From Cristatella mucedo (lineage: Eukaryota > Bryozoa > Phylactolaemata > Cristatellidae): a stretch of DNA of 64,000 nt. The DNA lies in contig WPIO01000028.1 in NCBI GenBank assembly GCA_009760855.2, positions 3,534,501 to 3,598,500 on the forward strand, read 5' to 3'. The translations under genes were made by a program, and so were the position numbers. Shown here piece after piece: positions 11,101 through 49,175 of the stretch (position 1 is its first letter; each line of letters begins with the position of its first letter). The notes below the pieces were generated by a model. The model worked only from the letters and a program-made list of their open reading frames with translations. It was not told where the DNA came from and did not search any database.

Positions 11101-14100
11101 TCCTATTATGCTTGCTTGTTTCTAAATATGGAACAGGTTTTTGTGTGCTTGACATCTTTTGCAAACTGGTGTACCCCACCAGCTAGCTCTACTACTTTCT
11201 GCTAGTGTAAGTTTTCTCTCCGACTTGCCATTTGAGGATGCGATAATAACGAGCAAGCTATCTTGTGTGTATGCTGCCCATTTTTATGGGATGTTGCTAT
11301 GCTGTGGGTCGTATGCATTTTTTTTTATTGAGTTTTCCATCTCAAGTGCTCATTTCTCCGTGCCGGTTTTTAATGTTTGAGTGGATTTTCATAGGCTATA
11401 CAAGAACTGCAGCCGATCGTGCACATTGTTTGTTGCAGGTGTTTGTGGAGACTCTCGACAAGAGCTTTGAAAATGTCTGTGAGCTGGACCTTATTTTTCA
11501 CATGGACAAGGCAAGAAGTCCTTCTGTACACTTTCCGTACACTAATGTAATATAATGACGTTTCTCTATCTGTAAATCCACAAAGACTCGGTGCACAGGA
11601 GAGTTTTTTAAAGCGCTCTCAAAGCCCAAACGGCTTTCGGTACGCATTCGGTAGCCAACAGACTTCATATCACACGACAAAGAGAAAGTGGGAAGCATAG
11701 CTGAGTCAGAAGAGCAGTTGAGGTAGTGAGTAGCGCAGAAGTAACAGCTCAAGACGGTTGGAAAGGGTGTGCCATGGTTGGCAGCAGGAGAGTAGATGTG
11801 GCTGCATAAGAATTGTGGAAGTGGATTCCTCAGTCTCGGACCTGCAGAGCAAAAGCATCTGACGCCAACGGTCTTTGAGAGCTGTGTATGCAGAGGACCT
11901 GAGGGCACGAGAAAGCTGAAACTTCTGCAGCAGTTCAGCTAGGTGTGGAGGAGCCAAGCCATGGCGGGTCTTCTGGGTTAGTATAAGAACTTTGTATCCA
12001 TTGATTAACCGGCAGCCATCCAAGCTCTTTCAGCAAAAGAGACACATAGTCAAACCTCTGGGGTATATATGCCAGCCTTTGAGCCATATTCATCACCAGC
12101 TGCAGCAGTAGCCCAATGGCTCTTTCGGCAGCCCAGCCAAAATGGACTTGCAATAATCTAGCCAAGACAGAACTAGGAGCTAAATAAATTGTTTGCAAGC
12201 CACCGTGGTAGGCAGTCCCAAATCTTAGGTAGGGATCGAGAGCGTGATAGCTAGCTGTGTCTTTTTAGTGAAACATTCACAATTTAGGTAGTTTTCAAAG
12301 ACATAACTTCTGCGCACACTGAGACGGTCGCACCACAGCATCACCTATTACAAGAGCAAACTCTACTAGTCCGGCCATATGCTCACTACCCTGTGATTCA
12401 GGCATTTTCATTCGCAACTATACGTAGGCCTAAAAACTGTCGGTCGTGTGATGACGTAGTAGCATCGATCGTGTACTCGCCCCTTGCTTTTTCTTTCACA
12501 TGCAGGAGTAAGCAGCATGTTTTGTCCTAATTATTTCTTGTACTGTGGTACCTTGGCTCGTGAGTTTAATTCCTTCCATGACGGAGCTCAAAACTCAAAT
12601 TACTCGTATTTCGAATACATTTTCCACATTTAAATGAATTGAAATCCACTAATCCATTCCGGACCCATTAACACGAGATTGTGTCACGTGTTTTTTAAAT
12701 TAAAAAATGTACTTATAAATAATGAATGTTTAAAAACTACAATAGGGCGTGCTGCAATAAACGGTTGTTAATAATGATAATATACAACATTAGCTTGGGA
12801 GATCAGACGACTTGAGGATCCTGACGGAGTTGGACGAGAAAGGCTGAAACGAATACCTGTATCTTATTCGCTGAATCTTCGATTTTTCTCCTTTTCGCCA
12901 CGCTTTCCTCACTTTCATCTGCTGGTGTTTTAGATGAAAACCTGTCCAATGAACACCGGCGAACCACCAAGCCTGTGCTTGACTTCACACCCGGGTCGTC
13001 GGGTAGCATCTTGCAGCAGAGCGTCTTTTGCAGCCCTACACTTACTGGCCTGGGTAACCACTTGCAGTTCCTTCCTCACCCTCTTGCTTGCGGCACTGAC
13101 ACACCAACTTGCACTCGTATGCAGGAGAGCAATTCTGTTGCAACCCACTTAATAGTGATCGAGTGTGGCTCAGGATGCTGGGCGGATGTTGCAGCATTCA
13201 CTGTGACGCTCGCTGTGGTAACTAGCGGTGAGGTATCTGAAGCTGGCTGGTCACCCGAATTTTAGCTCTCAACCCAAAGCAAAAAATCGACCGAGAGAGA
13301 CAGCTCCTATCTCGAAAAACTCGTAAATTGGGACACTCGTAAGTCAAGGTACCACTCTAGTACATGCACATTATGCTTGGGCATTTATGCTTCAGTACAA
13401 CTGGCCGGGGGAAAATCTCGTATGTAGTCGGCTTTATTGGAGCTGAAAATCAGCTTGTCCATTACCTCTTAGGCTCTTATTACCGAGGTCTCAGTTTTTT
13501 TTTCTTTGTTCTTCTTTCTCATCATCTGTTTACTTGTGTAATAACCGCATGAGCTCTTGCAGAGCATTGTACTAGAGTACGTGGCGTTTGCGATTACATT
13601 TGCTCCATGTGGATTGTAGGTACATCATTGTGGCGTTTGTGATTACATTTACTTCATGTGGATTGTAGGTTCATCATATCTTGGCTGAAATTGTGATGGG
13701 TGGCATGGTTCTCGAGACCAACATGGCAGAGATCATGACTCGTATTGAAGAGCAGTCGAAGCTAGAGAAGTCAGAGGTATTGTCATGCTTGATATGCCCA
13801 CTTGCGTAGCAGTGCCCTGCCCATTTCCTTTGCCCTGGGGGGGGGGTGCCGGTGACTATAGGTTGGCAACCACCGAGTGTGCTACTGCAGTCAGTCCCCG
13901 ACTTTTGATGGTTCGACTTAAGAAAATTCTGAGATACGAACTCGGCCACGGTCGCGCACATTTTTTTTTTAATTGAAATGTATCCAAAAAAACTTTCAAA
14001 ATCCTCGTGTGGTCAGTAGCTTGGCTTATTGATGAAAAAGATGGTTAGCTAACTAATGAGGATAATTTGATAGAATTAGAAACTGGAAACAGAAAGACAA

Positions 14101-17100
14101 AACAAGTGATGACAAGCCTGAGCCGGTATCGCTAAAGTTTATATATATTAAATGGCTGAGGCATTCTCCTCTATTGCTCATGGAATACAGTTGCTAGAAA
14201 GAAATGACTGCTACTTCAAACGTTACCCTAAAATTCAAAGGCAAGTTAACGATTCGCTTGCCTGTTGTCGTGAAATCTCTAATTTAAGCGAGAAATTTCG
14301 TCGTCTTGTCATTTCCGTCATGCAGCAAGATGGCGACCAGTACTTCCGGGAGTGTAATTCTACACTGACTTGGCGAAGCTAGTCCACAGGCAGTAAGGTC
14401 TAGTCTTCCAAGAAAGGAAAATTGGCAAAACAGTCAAAGCTCGATTCTTATTTCATCAAAATAGAAACGAGTGAACCGTAACCATTTACTAGCAAAGCAG
14501 CTGATTCACCTCAGCCATCTACATGCAAGTCAGGAGCGTTTAGAGGAAGAGGGAGTTGATGATCCTTCAGTAAGGTCTTTCAACTCCTCCTCACTCTCCC
14601 CCAATTGTAATCAATGTAGTGTGCTACAACTACCAGCTTTCTGTATGCCCAAAGATACTCCACATTATGGTATGTAAATATAATCTCTTTACTAGTTCTT
14701 ATTCATTTATTATGTGTTATATATTTGTAACAAAGTTCAATTCGTTTACGTTGCAATGTCTTTATCGCAAAGTGTCCTAGTAGAACATATTATATACCAT
14801 TCTCGACCTACGAAAATTCGACTTAAGACAAGATTTTTCCGGTCCCTATCTATTTCGTAAGTCGGAGGCTGACTGTACTTCTTATGTTATATAGTCCATC
14901 ATGGTGTTGTCACCTAATGCTGTTCTAAATGTCATTGCAGCGGTTTTACCATGCTATCTGGCTGCATTCTTTTACCTTACTGTTTGCAAAGCAAACCAGC
15001 CACGGCCCCTTTTGTAAGATTGCTTTTACAGTCTGTACTAGGCACACGATATAATATGCATTTTGTTGTAGCTAGAGGCTGGATACAGTGGTACTCTTGC
15101 TTTGATCCCTTCCAACCCTCCAGCACGTCCAACTCTCAGCTCCCTTGCTGTGCATGTATTGCTGACATCTGCACGTGGATCGCAGAAAACTTTCTTAAAT
15201 TGAGTGCCGATAAAACCAACTTTACTAGTTATCAGAAAACCAAGTGCGACTCAGAAATCGGTAAGCATAACGCTCAAAATCGGCTCTGCCTGAGTAAACT
15301 CCTGTTGCATCTGCACGAAATCTAGGTGTTCTGTTCCATATTGACCTTTCACTAGAGGACTACATCAGCTCCACAGTCAAGTCTGCCCACTTTCAGCTAT
15401 GTAACATTGCTAAAACTCAAGCTTCCTTAGACAGGGATACTGAATCTAAATTTGTCCATGCATTCGTTACATCCTACCTGGAGTTATGTAACTCACTGCT
15501 TGCTGGTCTACCGGCCTGTACCATCAGGTGCTTACAGTTGGTGCAAAACCTAGCAGCTAGGCTTGTCTGTCGTGAGCATCGTAGTTGCCATATTGCACTG
15601 CTTCTAGCCGGCTAGCACTGGCCCCCAGTCAAGCAGCGTATCGACTTCAAGATTCTGTCACTCACCTTTAGATCCCTCCATTCTCTTACTCCAGTCTACA
15701 TATGCTCGACCGTGCTTCCTTTGCAGCAAATGTAGAGTGCCTAGAAAGAGACAGTTGTCTGTGGGTGCTTTATCAAATGTATTATCCTGTCAAAACTACC
15801 ACCCCACTAGCCTAGGCATCTTACCACCTGCTATTCTGTGTAAGATCGTTTAGCAACACTTCGTACGAACCTCAAATCCTTTGGATACAGTGCCTTTAGT
15901 TCGTATGCTCCCAAAGCTTGGATCTCACTCCCGACTGACGTCATGACACCACTGACATTTAAAAAGAAGCTTGCAGTTCACCTGTTTGTCACGGCACTTA
16001 GTGGGTGTGTGGTTAGTGACTTTGTGGTGAATCGTCCTTTGTTTTCTAATTCGTACTGACTCTGTGCATGCAGCTACTAATTAGCCGTGATGGCACACAC
16101 AGGTAAGGTGGTTGCTTTCACGACCCCGGTCACGAGATCGTGGGTTCGATTCCTGTGGTGGGCGATCCTTAATTGCCACTGCAAGCAGTGGTGATAGCCG
16201 TAAAGGCTCTTCCGTCGCTATACAAAAAAGAGGCTGTTTAATCAGCTAGGATTTATGTATTATTTATTTGCTTATTGACCATGTTACACGTCACCTCCAA
16301 ACATGTTATGCTTGTGGACATTGTGCTTGTTACCACTAACCGTTTGATAATGTTCCTTTATAGCATATCTAAAGTGCCTTGAGATACAGCTCTCTGAGGG
16401 TGCTATACAAATGTATGATCATTATTGTTGTGATTATTATTATGAAGCTGAGACAGTGGCTACATACACTTTTAAACACCTAAGCATTTGGGTTGTCGAG
16501 ATTTTGCTCGATTAGCAACGTTTCCTAAGCCCCCCCCCAATGTACATGAGCAGGGATGTAGGTTCTGTCTGCTAATGATTGGATACTCCAGTAGGAATTG
16601 CAACAATAATGATGCAAGTTTAAATAATACCCCAAAAATTGCTGTAGGCTTTAAAAATGGAAGGTTTGGTCAGAATTGAGCATGTATACTCCCCTTCTTT
16701 GGTTTATGCCGGAATCCTAAGGCTACGAACGACCTCGAATTATAAAGCTAACCCATTGAGCCTTAATTATTTCCCAGGGAAAAGCCCACCGGTCATGCTT
16801 AAGATCACCAATTTGTCGAGCTTCTTAGTTCTGATAGGTTTAGCCATGTTACATGATTGCAGAGAATAAAGCTCCAGCAAGTTTGATGACATGTGTAGAA
16901 AACGTATCAGACCGAAATCAGAAATAATCTGGCGTCCTGACATACATACAAGCATTTCAAATTTAGCTCTGATACGTTAAGTATTTGAGTTATGGAATTT
17001 ACAAGGTACAAAGCTATACTGAAAATGGAAGTTTTTAAAAAGTCACAAGCTTGTACCTCGATCTACTCATGTTCGGCAGGTCGGTATACAAGTCGCATAA

Positions 17101-19408
17101 GCTGCAGAGATAGGTAAATTTGTTGCTTCCTATTTACATCCGGTTAGTCATGGTTTAAATAATCATTTTTCTTTTGGGCGGAAGTTGTCATAGCTTCCGA
17201 TCCCATTTCTAACATGTTTTTGAAAGGTAGCCTAAACAAATATGCGATTATCGGAACAATTTTATAAGTATTGTTTTGACTTTGCTCCTTTAGCGTGTAT
17301 TCATTTTGTTTGTTTATCAAGCATGATATTACCATTCAATTGCATTTCCCTTTGCAGCAAATATATAGCGCCTAGAGAGAGATTGAGTTCTCTGAGGGCA
17401 CTTTATCAAGTGCATTATTATTATTATTATTAAGGTTAGAACTTGCACCGAATCTAAGCAGCGGCATGGTTCCTGAGAAGGCTAGTTACCGCAATCCACT
17501 GTAATTAAGTTAGACTGGAAATTAGCTCCGTGAAGCTTGAATTTTGAGATAATATCACTGTAACGCATTCAACAAATTTCATGTCATTGTGCTCATATAA
17601 ATGATCAGCATAGGCGCAGGTGTCTACCGAAATCGACAGGAATCCACCTAAAATCTTAAGAAAATTGGCCCGAGTTCCAATTTGTATTGCATATTAAACC
17701 ACTTTAACAAATGTACCCAAGAACTTTCGTGTCTTACAGCTGCGACCGGAAATAATACCACAATTCACAGCTGGGGTGCTGCAGACAACGCACTTTTTTG
17801 AGTACACGAGTGATGGTGTAGTTGAATATGCGATCCAAATGAAATTCGAGTGCTTTCAATAGGAGTACCCAACGCGGGCCTTGAAACCCTAAAGTATTCC
17901 TTCCAAGCATGCGAGCATACCTATGACAATCACGGGTCCGGGATGCTGAAAAGACTACTAGTTTCTGAGGTAGTTCTTAGGGTAAATATGTTTTCTTTTT
18001 TTTCTCTGAAGAAATCGTCTAGTACTTGTTTACTTAGGTTTTAGTTTCAAAATTAATCATTTTATTTGCTACTTGCACGCACCAAAGTTGTTATGACCCA
18101 GCCTGGATGACAGTGCAAATCCTCTCTCTTTGATCTGTTATAGCTGGCGTAGATTGAGACCAAATCTTGCTGATCTTAAGGCTGATCTTGCTCACTCAAG
18201 TTACCGTTCACGACCATTATGTAATGCGTACCGGCTCACACAGCCAAACTTGCTAGCATAAATGCTTTCCCTTGTACATGTGTCATCACATCACAAGACA
18301 AAACATGTATGCTGATAAGTGAGTTTCTTCTTAACACGGCTTTCGTAGTGTAGAAATCGACTGATAAGCTACTGGTTAGTCTGTGCCCGATTGATGTGAA
18401 AGACTATTGCTTACCTAAAAGCTGCTTGATTGTAGGGGCATGTCCTTAAAAGAATAAAGGAATGATGGGCACGTGTAAGCACCCGTATTTTTCGGTTAGC
18501 GTTGCAGCACAAGCATAGAAGTTATGCTGTGTGGTCTTGCACAATCGCTTTCTGCTTTTAACTATTTTTTGCTATCATCAGACTAATACACTCCTGTATG
18601 AGTTAATGCACGTATTACCGATCCACAATTATCGCGCAGAGTTCATTTTGCAATGAAGTGTGGTGGCTGCTATTCTGCCTCTGTTGGTTTCGGTCTTGTT
18701 AACCTTGCTACCGGACCTCAGGTCTCAGGCTTAGCAGTCAATGCTGTGTGCATATGGGCAGTACGGATGATCAGGGAAAAAGCAGCATACACATCGCGCA
18801 TTTGCTTTTTATTAGCAACGCCTTCCCAGGTACTCAGGTAATGCATGACGTCAATGTGAAGGCTTGCTTTGGCTTTCGGTTGTGTGTCATTTTCCCTAGA
18901 CCAGCTGTGGGACATAGTCTTCTGTGGACCAGATGCATGGTGTGTTTTCGAGGTTGCATGCGGATGTTAATCATGGTCAGGCTGGCACAGGAGTTTCTGA
19001 ATTTCTATGAATGCAGGCAGTCGCTAAAAAGTTCAAGCTGCATCTTATGCGCGACTTGACAAATAAATATCCTAAATGCTTATGCGACATCCCTGTCTTG
19101 AGTTTGGGGTGCCTGCTGCTACCCTTTTTCTTGGTCGGCTGTTTCTCCTGTCCATCAGTAATCCTGTTGGTAAAAACCAGGATTATCCTGACTGCAAACA
19201 GCTTGACTGCAGATGCATTGCGCTTGAATGTCATCATTACACCGTGGGCATGAGTCATGTGAACTTCGTCAAACGCCTGTCGTTGTTTTGCTGTCAGGCT
19301 GGTTTGGCAGGAGCTCCTCAGCGGGCGGCGTCTGCCATAAAAGAAATGAATATTCCGCAGAAGTTAAAGGATATCAAACTGCCCGATCTACCCAACTTCA
19401 AGTTTTAG
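2070..19408 (+). CDS. AP3S1: AP-3 adaptor complex sigma subunit, whole gene (6 exons)
   Basis: Small (sigma) chain of the AP-3 clathrin-associated adaptor, which sorts cargo from endosomes/trans-Golgi to lysosomes and lysosome-related organelles. Exons: 2070-2138, 9696-9787, 9941-10052, 11439-11510, 13669-13776, 19298-19408; total 564 nt, 187 aa, close to the usual 190-195 aa. The start MIKAILVFNNHGKPRL is the family's N terminus. Signature blocks follow in order: NVCNFLEGG, LIGGSDFKLIYRHYATLYF, ESELGILDLIQ, VFVETLDKSFENVCELDLIF, VMGGMVLETNM, and the AP-3-specific tail AGLAGAP...LPNFKF. Phases join exactly (0, 2, 0, 0, 0). All introns are GT-AG except intron 4, which starts with GC. Introns are large and transposon-rich. 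The gene is convergent with kanadaptin, whose stop is 226 bp away. Invertebrates usually carry one such gene; vertebrates have AP3S1 and AP3S2. Confidence 0.95.
2139..3340. other. Start of AP3S intron 1, no repeat recognised
   Basis: Moderately GC-rich stretch with several short open frames in both strands (2487-2926) but no conserved protein motif. Probably ordinary intron sequence. Confidence 0.4.
3345..3500 (-). mobile_element. Diverged tRNA-derived SINE (family A-like)
   Basis: Same order as the SINE A copies read on the minus strand: B-box-like block (ACTCGAGCCC on plus), central GCAGTTGGCAACG and a tail with TATAGAGGCC. Old, many substitutions. Confidence 0.5.
3761..3930 (-). mobile_element. 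tRNA-derived SINE family A, with target-site duplication
   Basis: Minus-strand copy: tRNA-like head GAGCCGTGATGGCACACTAG, B box GGTTCGATTCC, body with a CACTGCAAGCGGTGGTGATA stem, tail GAGGCTGTTTAATCAGCTAG. Flanked by AATTATAAAAA at 3748-3758 and 3933-3943, a target-site duplication of LINE-driven retrotransposition. Confidence 0.9.
3960..4110 (-). repeat. Unclassified interspersed repeat R1, copy 1
   Basis: On the minus strand contains GTCAGAGTTATGGATTTTAC followed by AAGGCACA; the same block occurs near 8870 and 16980 on the plus strand. Family not identified. Confidence 0.6.
4303..4480 (+). mobile_element. tRNA-derived SINE (family A variant)
   Basis: Head ATAGCCCAGGAGGTGAGGTG, B box GGATTCGAATCC, then TTGCCAACTGCAAACAGG and a GGCTCTTCTGCTGCTATACA tail. 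Inserted inside the LINE L tail; TAGTG-like short repeats lie at both edges. Confidence 0.75.
5386..5911 (-). mobile_element. LINE family L, 5'-truncated copy nested in an older copy
   Basis: Begins (its 3' end) with (AAT)n at 5386 and carries the tail motif CTTGATAAAGCACCCTCAGA, then the last about 90 codons of the ORF (FKVLSLTFRS-type block at its 5' end). GATAT occurs at both junctions (about 5380 and 5912), consistent with a short target duplication. Confidence 0.85.
6125..6308 (+). mobile_element. tRNA-derived SINE family A, with target-site duplication
   Basis: GAGCCGTGGTGGCACACTAG head, B box GGTTCGATTCC, CACTGCAAGCGGTGGTGATA stem, TCTTCTGTCGCTATACAAAG, then TTTA repeats. Flanked by TAGGCTTGA (6116-6124) and TAGGCTCGA (6308-6316). 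Confidence 0.92.
6545..8731 (+). mobile_element. hAT-superfamily DNA transposon (decayed)
   Basis: Ends CAGGGCTGAGCAGC... and, read inward from the right, CAAAGCTGTGCAC..., imperfect inverted repeats, flanked by the exact 8-bp duplication TGTCCATG (6537-6544 and 8732-8739), the target size of hAT elements. Subterminal regions are full of CAATATATTG-type palindromes on both sides. The interior encodes a broken BED-finger transposase. It lies in the sense orientation of AP3S intron 1. Confidence 0.93.
6950..8562 (+). pseudogene. hAT-type transposase pseudogene (BED finger)
   Basis: Frameshifted but collinear with hAT transposases. A BED-type zinc-finger remnant (WKCTCGT, then HIKQKHPNYLEMFHLAQQ) lies at about 6995-7120. 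The catalytic-region start TTTFALVFDGLSEDL is at 7390. LAFTPLLDETNFTG is followed by a stop at 7575-7577, then FCLIGDNCSTNKATANLGVP and CCSHCFNL. At least two frameshifts and several stops occur; the C-terminal dimerisation region is barely readable (8050-8560, acidic end). Not functional. Confidence 0.85.
8810..9300 (+). repeat. Unclassified repeat R1, copy 2, split by a LINE tail
   Basis: AGAGTTATGGATTTACCAGG at 8871 and AAAAGTCACAAGCATGCACC at 9112 match the copy at 16960-17100, where both blocks are contiguous. The gap between them is a LINE L 3' end. Confidence 0.6.
8935..9105 (+). mobile_element. LINE family L, 3' tail only
   Basis: GTGGGTCTTTGTGATTCGTC start and GTGCTATACAAATGTATTAT end are the family L 3' UTR. 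A strongly 5'-truncated insertion into repeat R1. Confidence 0.85.
9696..9787 (+). CDS. AP3S1: AP3S exon 2
   Basis: Acceptor ...TTTACAG at 9689-9695, donor GTAAGT at 9788. Codes PEDEQQNIIKETFQLVSRRD and then NVCNFLEGG; the last codon (ATG, Met54) is split 2+1 with exon 3. Confidence 0.95.
9941..10052 (+). CDS. AP3S1: AP3S exon 3
   Basis: Acceptor CTCTGTAG, donor GTGAGT at 10053. Codes LIGGSDFKLIYRHYATLYF, VFCVDSSE and SELGILDLIQ, the most conserved core of adaptor sigma chains (longin fold). Intron 2 is only 153 bp, the only short intron in this gene. Confidence 0.96.
10053..11438. other. AP3S intron 3, no repeat recognised
   Basis: No transposon, tRNA or conserved coding motif recognised. 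A 60-codon plus-strand frame at 10676-10858 has no family I know. Confidence 0.4.
11439..11510 (+). CDS. AP3S1: AP3S exon 4 (GC donor)
   Basis: Acceptor TGTTGCAG. Codes VFVETLDKSFENVCELDLIF then HMDK. The exon must end at the AAG codon of HMDK, and the following intron begins GCAAGA, a good match to the minor GC-AG donor consensus (AG|GCAAGT). No GT donor in frame fits. Confidence 0.94.
11560..12225 (-). mobile_element. LINE family B, 5'-truncated copy
   Basis: Minus-strand copy with the 3' UTR first (AGACTTCATATCACACGACA is the reverse of the family block), then LWN..PQFL, LLKELGWLPVNQWIQ and AQRLAYIPQRFDYVSLLLKE. Frameshifts throughout. Lies in AP3S intron 4. Confidence 0.88.
12543..13357. 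mobile_element. pogo/Tigger-like DNA transposon with inverted repeats
   Basis: Left end CTGTGGTACCTTGGCTCGTG, right end (reversed) GAGTGGTACCTTGACTTACG, both bordered by TA. The right subterminal part has the CGAGTTTTTCGAGATA pattern common in Tigger-type elements. A minus-strand fragment with SLDRFSSKTPADESEES..KRRK (about 12885-12950) resembles the C-terminal linker of such transposases. The body is only 815 bp, so it is internally deleted. Confidence 0.75.
13581..13678 (+). repeat. 49-bp tandem duplication of the exon 5 acceptor
   Basis: Two near-identical copies (13581-13629, 13630-13678), each with GTGGCGTTTG, CATGTGGATTGTAGG and a CATCAT end. Each contains a complete AG acceptor followed by GT(A/T)CATCAT. 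Confidence 0.95.
13669..13776 (+). CDS. AP3S1: AP3S exon 5
   Basis: Codes VHHILAEIVMGGMVLETNMA then EIMTRIEEQSKLEKSE. Donor GTATTG at 13777. The acceptor GATTGTAG is present twice, 49 bp apart; only the downstream one keeps the frame. Confidence 0.94.
13888..14875. mobile_element. Second Tigger-like element (different family)
   Basis: Left CAGTCAGTCCCCGACTT, right (reversed) CAGTCAGCCTCCGACTT, followed on the right by TA; TTCGACTTAAGA recurs just inside both ends. The interior has two open frames (14152-14382, 14471-14677) without a recognisable transposase motif. Lies 111 bp after AP3S exon 5. Confidence 0.75.
15040..16445 (+). mobile_element. LINE family L, RT C-terminal half, with nested insertions
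   Basis: Collinear with the LINE L ORF from the ...SQPSSTSNS region through [10 protein letters not shown] to the 3' UTR and ATT-rich tail. Interrupted by a LINE L tail (15716-15785) and by SINE A (16083-16265). Confidence 0.85.
16083..16265 (+). mobile_element. tRNA-derived SINE family A
   Basis: AGCCGTGATGGCACACACAG head, B box GGTTCGATTCC, GCAAGCAGTGGTGATAGCC body, and a GGCTGTTTAATCAGCTAGGA tail running into TATT repeats. Confidence 0.9.
16480..16690 (+). repeat. Repeat R2, shared with the Tc1-like element at 38377
   Basis: CGATTAGCAACGTTTCCTAA and GCAGGGATGTAGGTTCTGTC match 38405-38480 closely. The copy at 38377 continues into a Tc1-like transposase remnant, so this is probably the left end of a relative. 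Confidence 0.7.
16960..17105 (+). repeat. Unclassified repeat R1, copy 3
   Basis: GAGTTATGGAATTTACAAGG through AAAAGTCACAAGCTTGTACC; the uninterrupted version of the sequence split at 8810-9300. Confidence 0.6.
17310..17435 (+). mobile_element. LINE family L, 3' tail only
   Basis: GAGAGAGATTGAGTTCTCTG, then GGGCACTTTATCAAGTGCAT and (TTA)n. Confidence 0.88.
17440..19297. other. Rest of AP3S intron 5, nothing recognised
   Basis: No repeat, RNA gene or conserved coding motif recognised in about 1.85 kb. Confidence 0.4.
18808..18813 (-). terminator. Candidate poly(A) signal for kanadaptin
   Basis: AATAAA on the minus strand about 820 bp past the kanadaptin stop. If used, the kanadaptin 3' UTR would run antisense across AP3S exon 6. 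Motif seen; use inferred. Confidence 0.25.
19298..19408 (+). CDS. AP3S1: AP3S exon 6 (last)
   Basis: Acceptor TTGCTGTCAG. Codes AGLAGAPQRAASAIKEMN and the C terminus ending LPDLPNFKF, then TAG at 19406-19408. The AGLAGAP start and the LPNF-type end are hallmarks of AP-3 sigma tails. No AATAAA was seen on the plus strand in the few hundred bases after the stop. Confidence 0.94.
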   Translation, partial: AGLAGAPQRAASAIKEMNIPQKLKDIKLPDLPNFKF

Positions 19409-19634
19409 CCGACAGCGACAAAATGCCTCTTCTGTCAGGTAGCAATGGTGGCACAAAATCTGGCATTCTATGATGCACGGGCAAGCACAGGACTTGTTGT
19501 TTGCATCGACCTTCGTCTCTGTGCTGTCAGAGCCAGCTGTTGGCAGCATCTGCTTGGCTTGCTCAGTAGCCAAACCTCTTGTTGAGTTTTGTCGTGCCGT
19601 CACCTGTCTGATCTACAGCACAGAGGACAGCAGC

Positions 19635-48171
<28,537 letters not shown>

Positions 48172-48340
48172 CCGGTGTTTTAAGTTGTACCGCGCCCATT
48201 CAAATCGTTGCAAGTACGCGGTTGATGTAGCTAGCAAATAAACAGGAAAGACAGTTAACTATAATAAATTTAAAAAAAGATAAGTTGAAGCATGAATACA
48301 AGTTTTCAAATGGCAATACGCCATTGCAAGAGGTTTTGGA
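48172..48340 (-). promoter_or_regulatory. Kanadaptin 5' flank (presumed 5' UTR/promoter)
   Basis: Only about 170 bp separate the kanadaptin ATG from a LINE L copy. No TATA box seen; GC content drops sharply at 48240. Assignment as promoter is positional inference. Confidence 0.35.
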
Positions 48341-49175
48341 TGCAGCTCCACAATCAAGTCTGCCTACTTTCAGCTACACGAGGTTGCTAAAATTCGGGCT
48401 TGTTTAGACAGGGATACCACATCTTAGTTGGTCCATGCATTTGTGACATCCCGTCTTGACTTCTGTAACTCACTGCTTGCTGGCCTGCCAGCCTGTTCAA
48501 TCAGGCGCTTACAGCTGGTGCAAAACTCTGCCACTAGGCTAGTCAGTCATGAACGTCGCAGTTGCTACATCACACCACTTCTCGCCGACCTGCACTGGCT
48601 ACCAGTCAAGCTAAGGATCGACTGCAATGATTTTTCGCTCACTTTTAGGTCGCTTCATTATTTGGCTTCAGCCTACCTATCAGATCTACTCCCCCACCAG
48701 GCCAAGCATCGTACCAGCCACTTTTCGGAATCAAACAGTTTACCAATACCTCGTACAAACCTCAAATCCTTTGGAGACCATGCATTTATTTCGTATGCTC
48801 CCAAAGCCTGGAACTCACTTCCGACTTGCGTCACGAAATCCCCTGACTTGACCACATTTAAAAAGAACTTAAAGACGTACCTATTTAGGACAGCATTTAG
48901 TGGATCCCTGTGAATCGTCCTTCATGTGCTTATGCGTGCTGAAACTGTGCATGCTGCCACTAATCACACTTGAATGCTGACCCTGTGCATGTCACCCCTA
49001 ACCATGTTATTCATTACCATGTTATTCACCCCTAACCATGTTATTGTTTATCAAGCATGATACCACTCAACATTCGATTGCGTTTCCTTTGCAGCACATG
49101 CAAAGTGACGAGAAAGAGATTGAGTTTTCTGGGGGCGCTTTATCAAGTGTATTATTACTATTTTTATTAGTTACT
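48340..49175 (+). mobile_element. LINE family L, 5'-truncated copy upstream of kanadaptin
   Basis: 161-codon open frame 48428-48913 starting [20 protein letters not shown] and ending in [20 protein letters not shown], i.e. the complete family C terminus; 3' UTR and (TTA)n tail at 49150-49170. Relatively young. Confidence 0.93.

Noticed and set aside
14152-14677. Open frames inside the second Tigger-like element as transposase
   Set aside because: No helix-turn-helix or DDE landmarks seen; too short.
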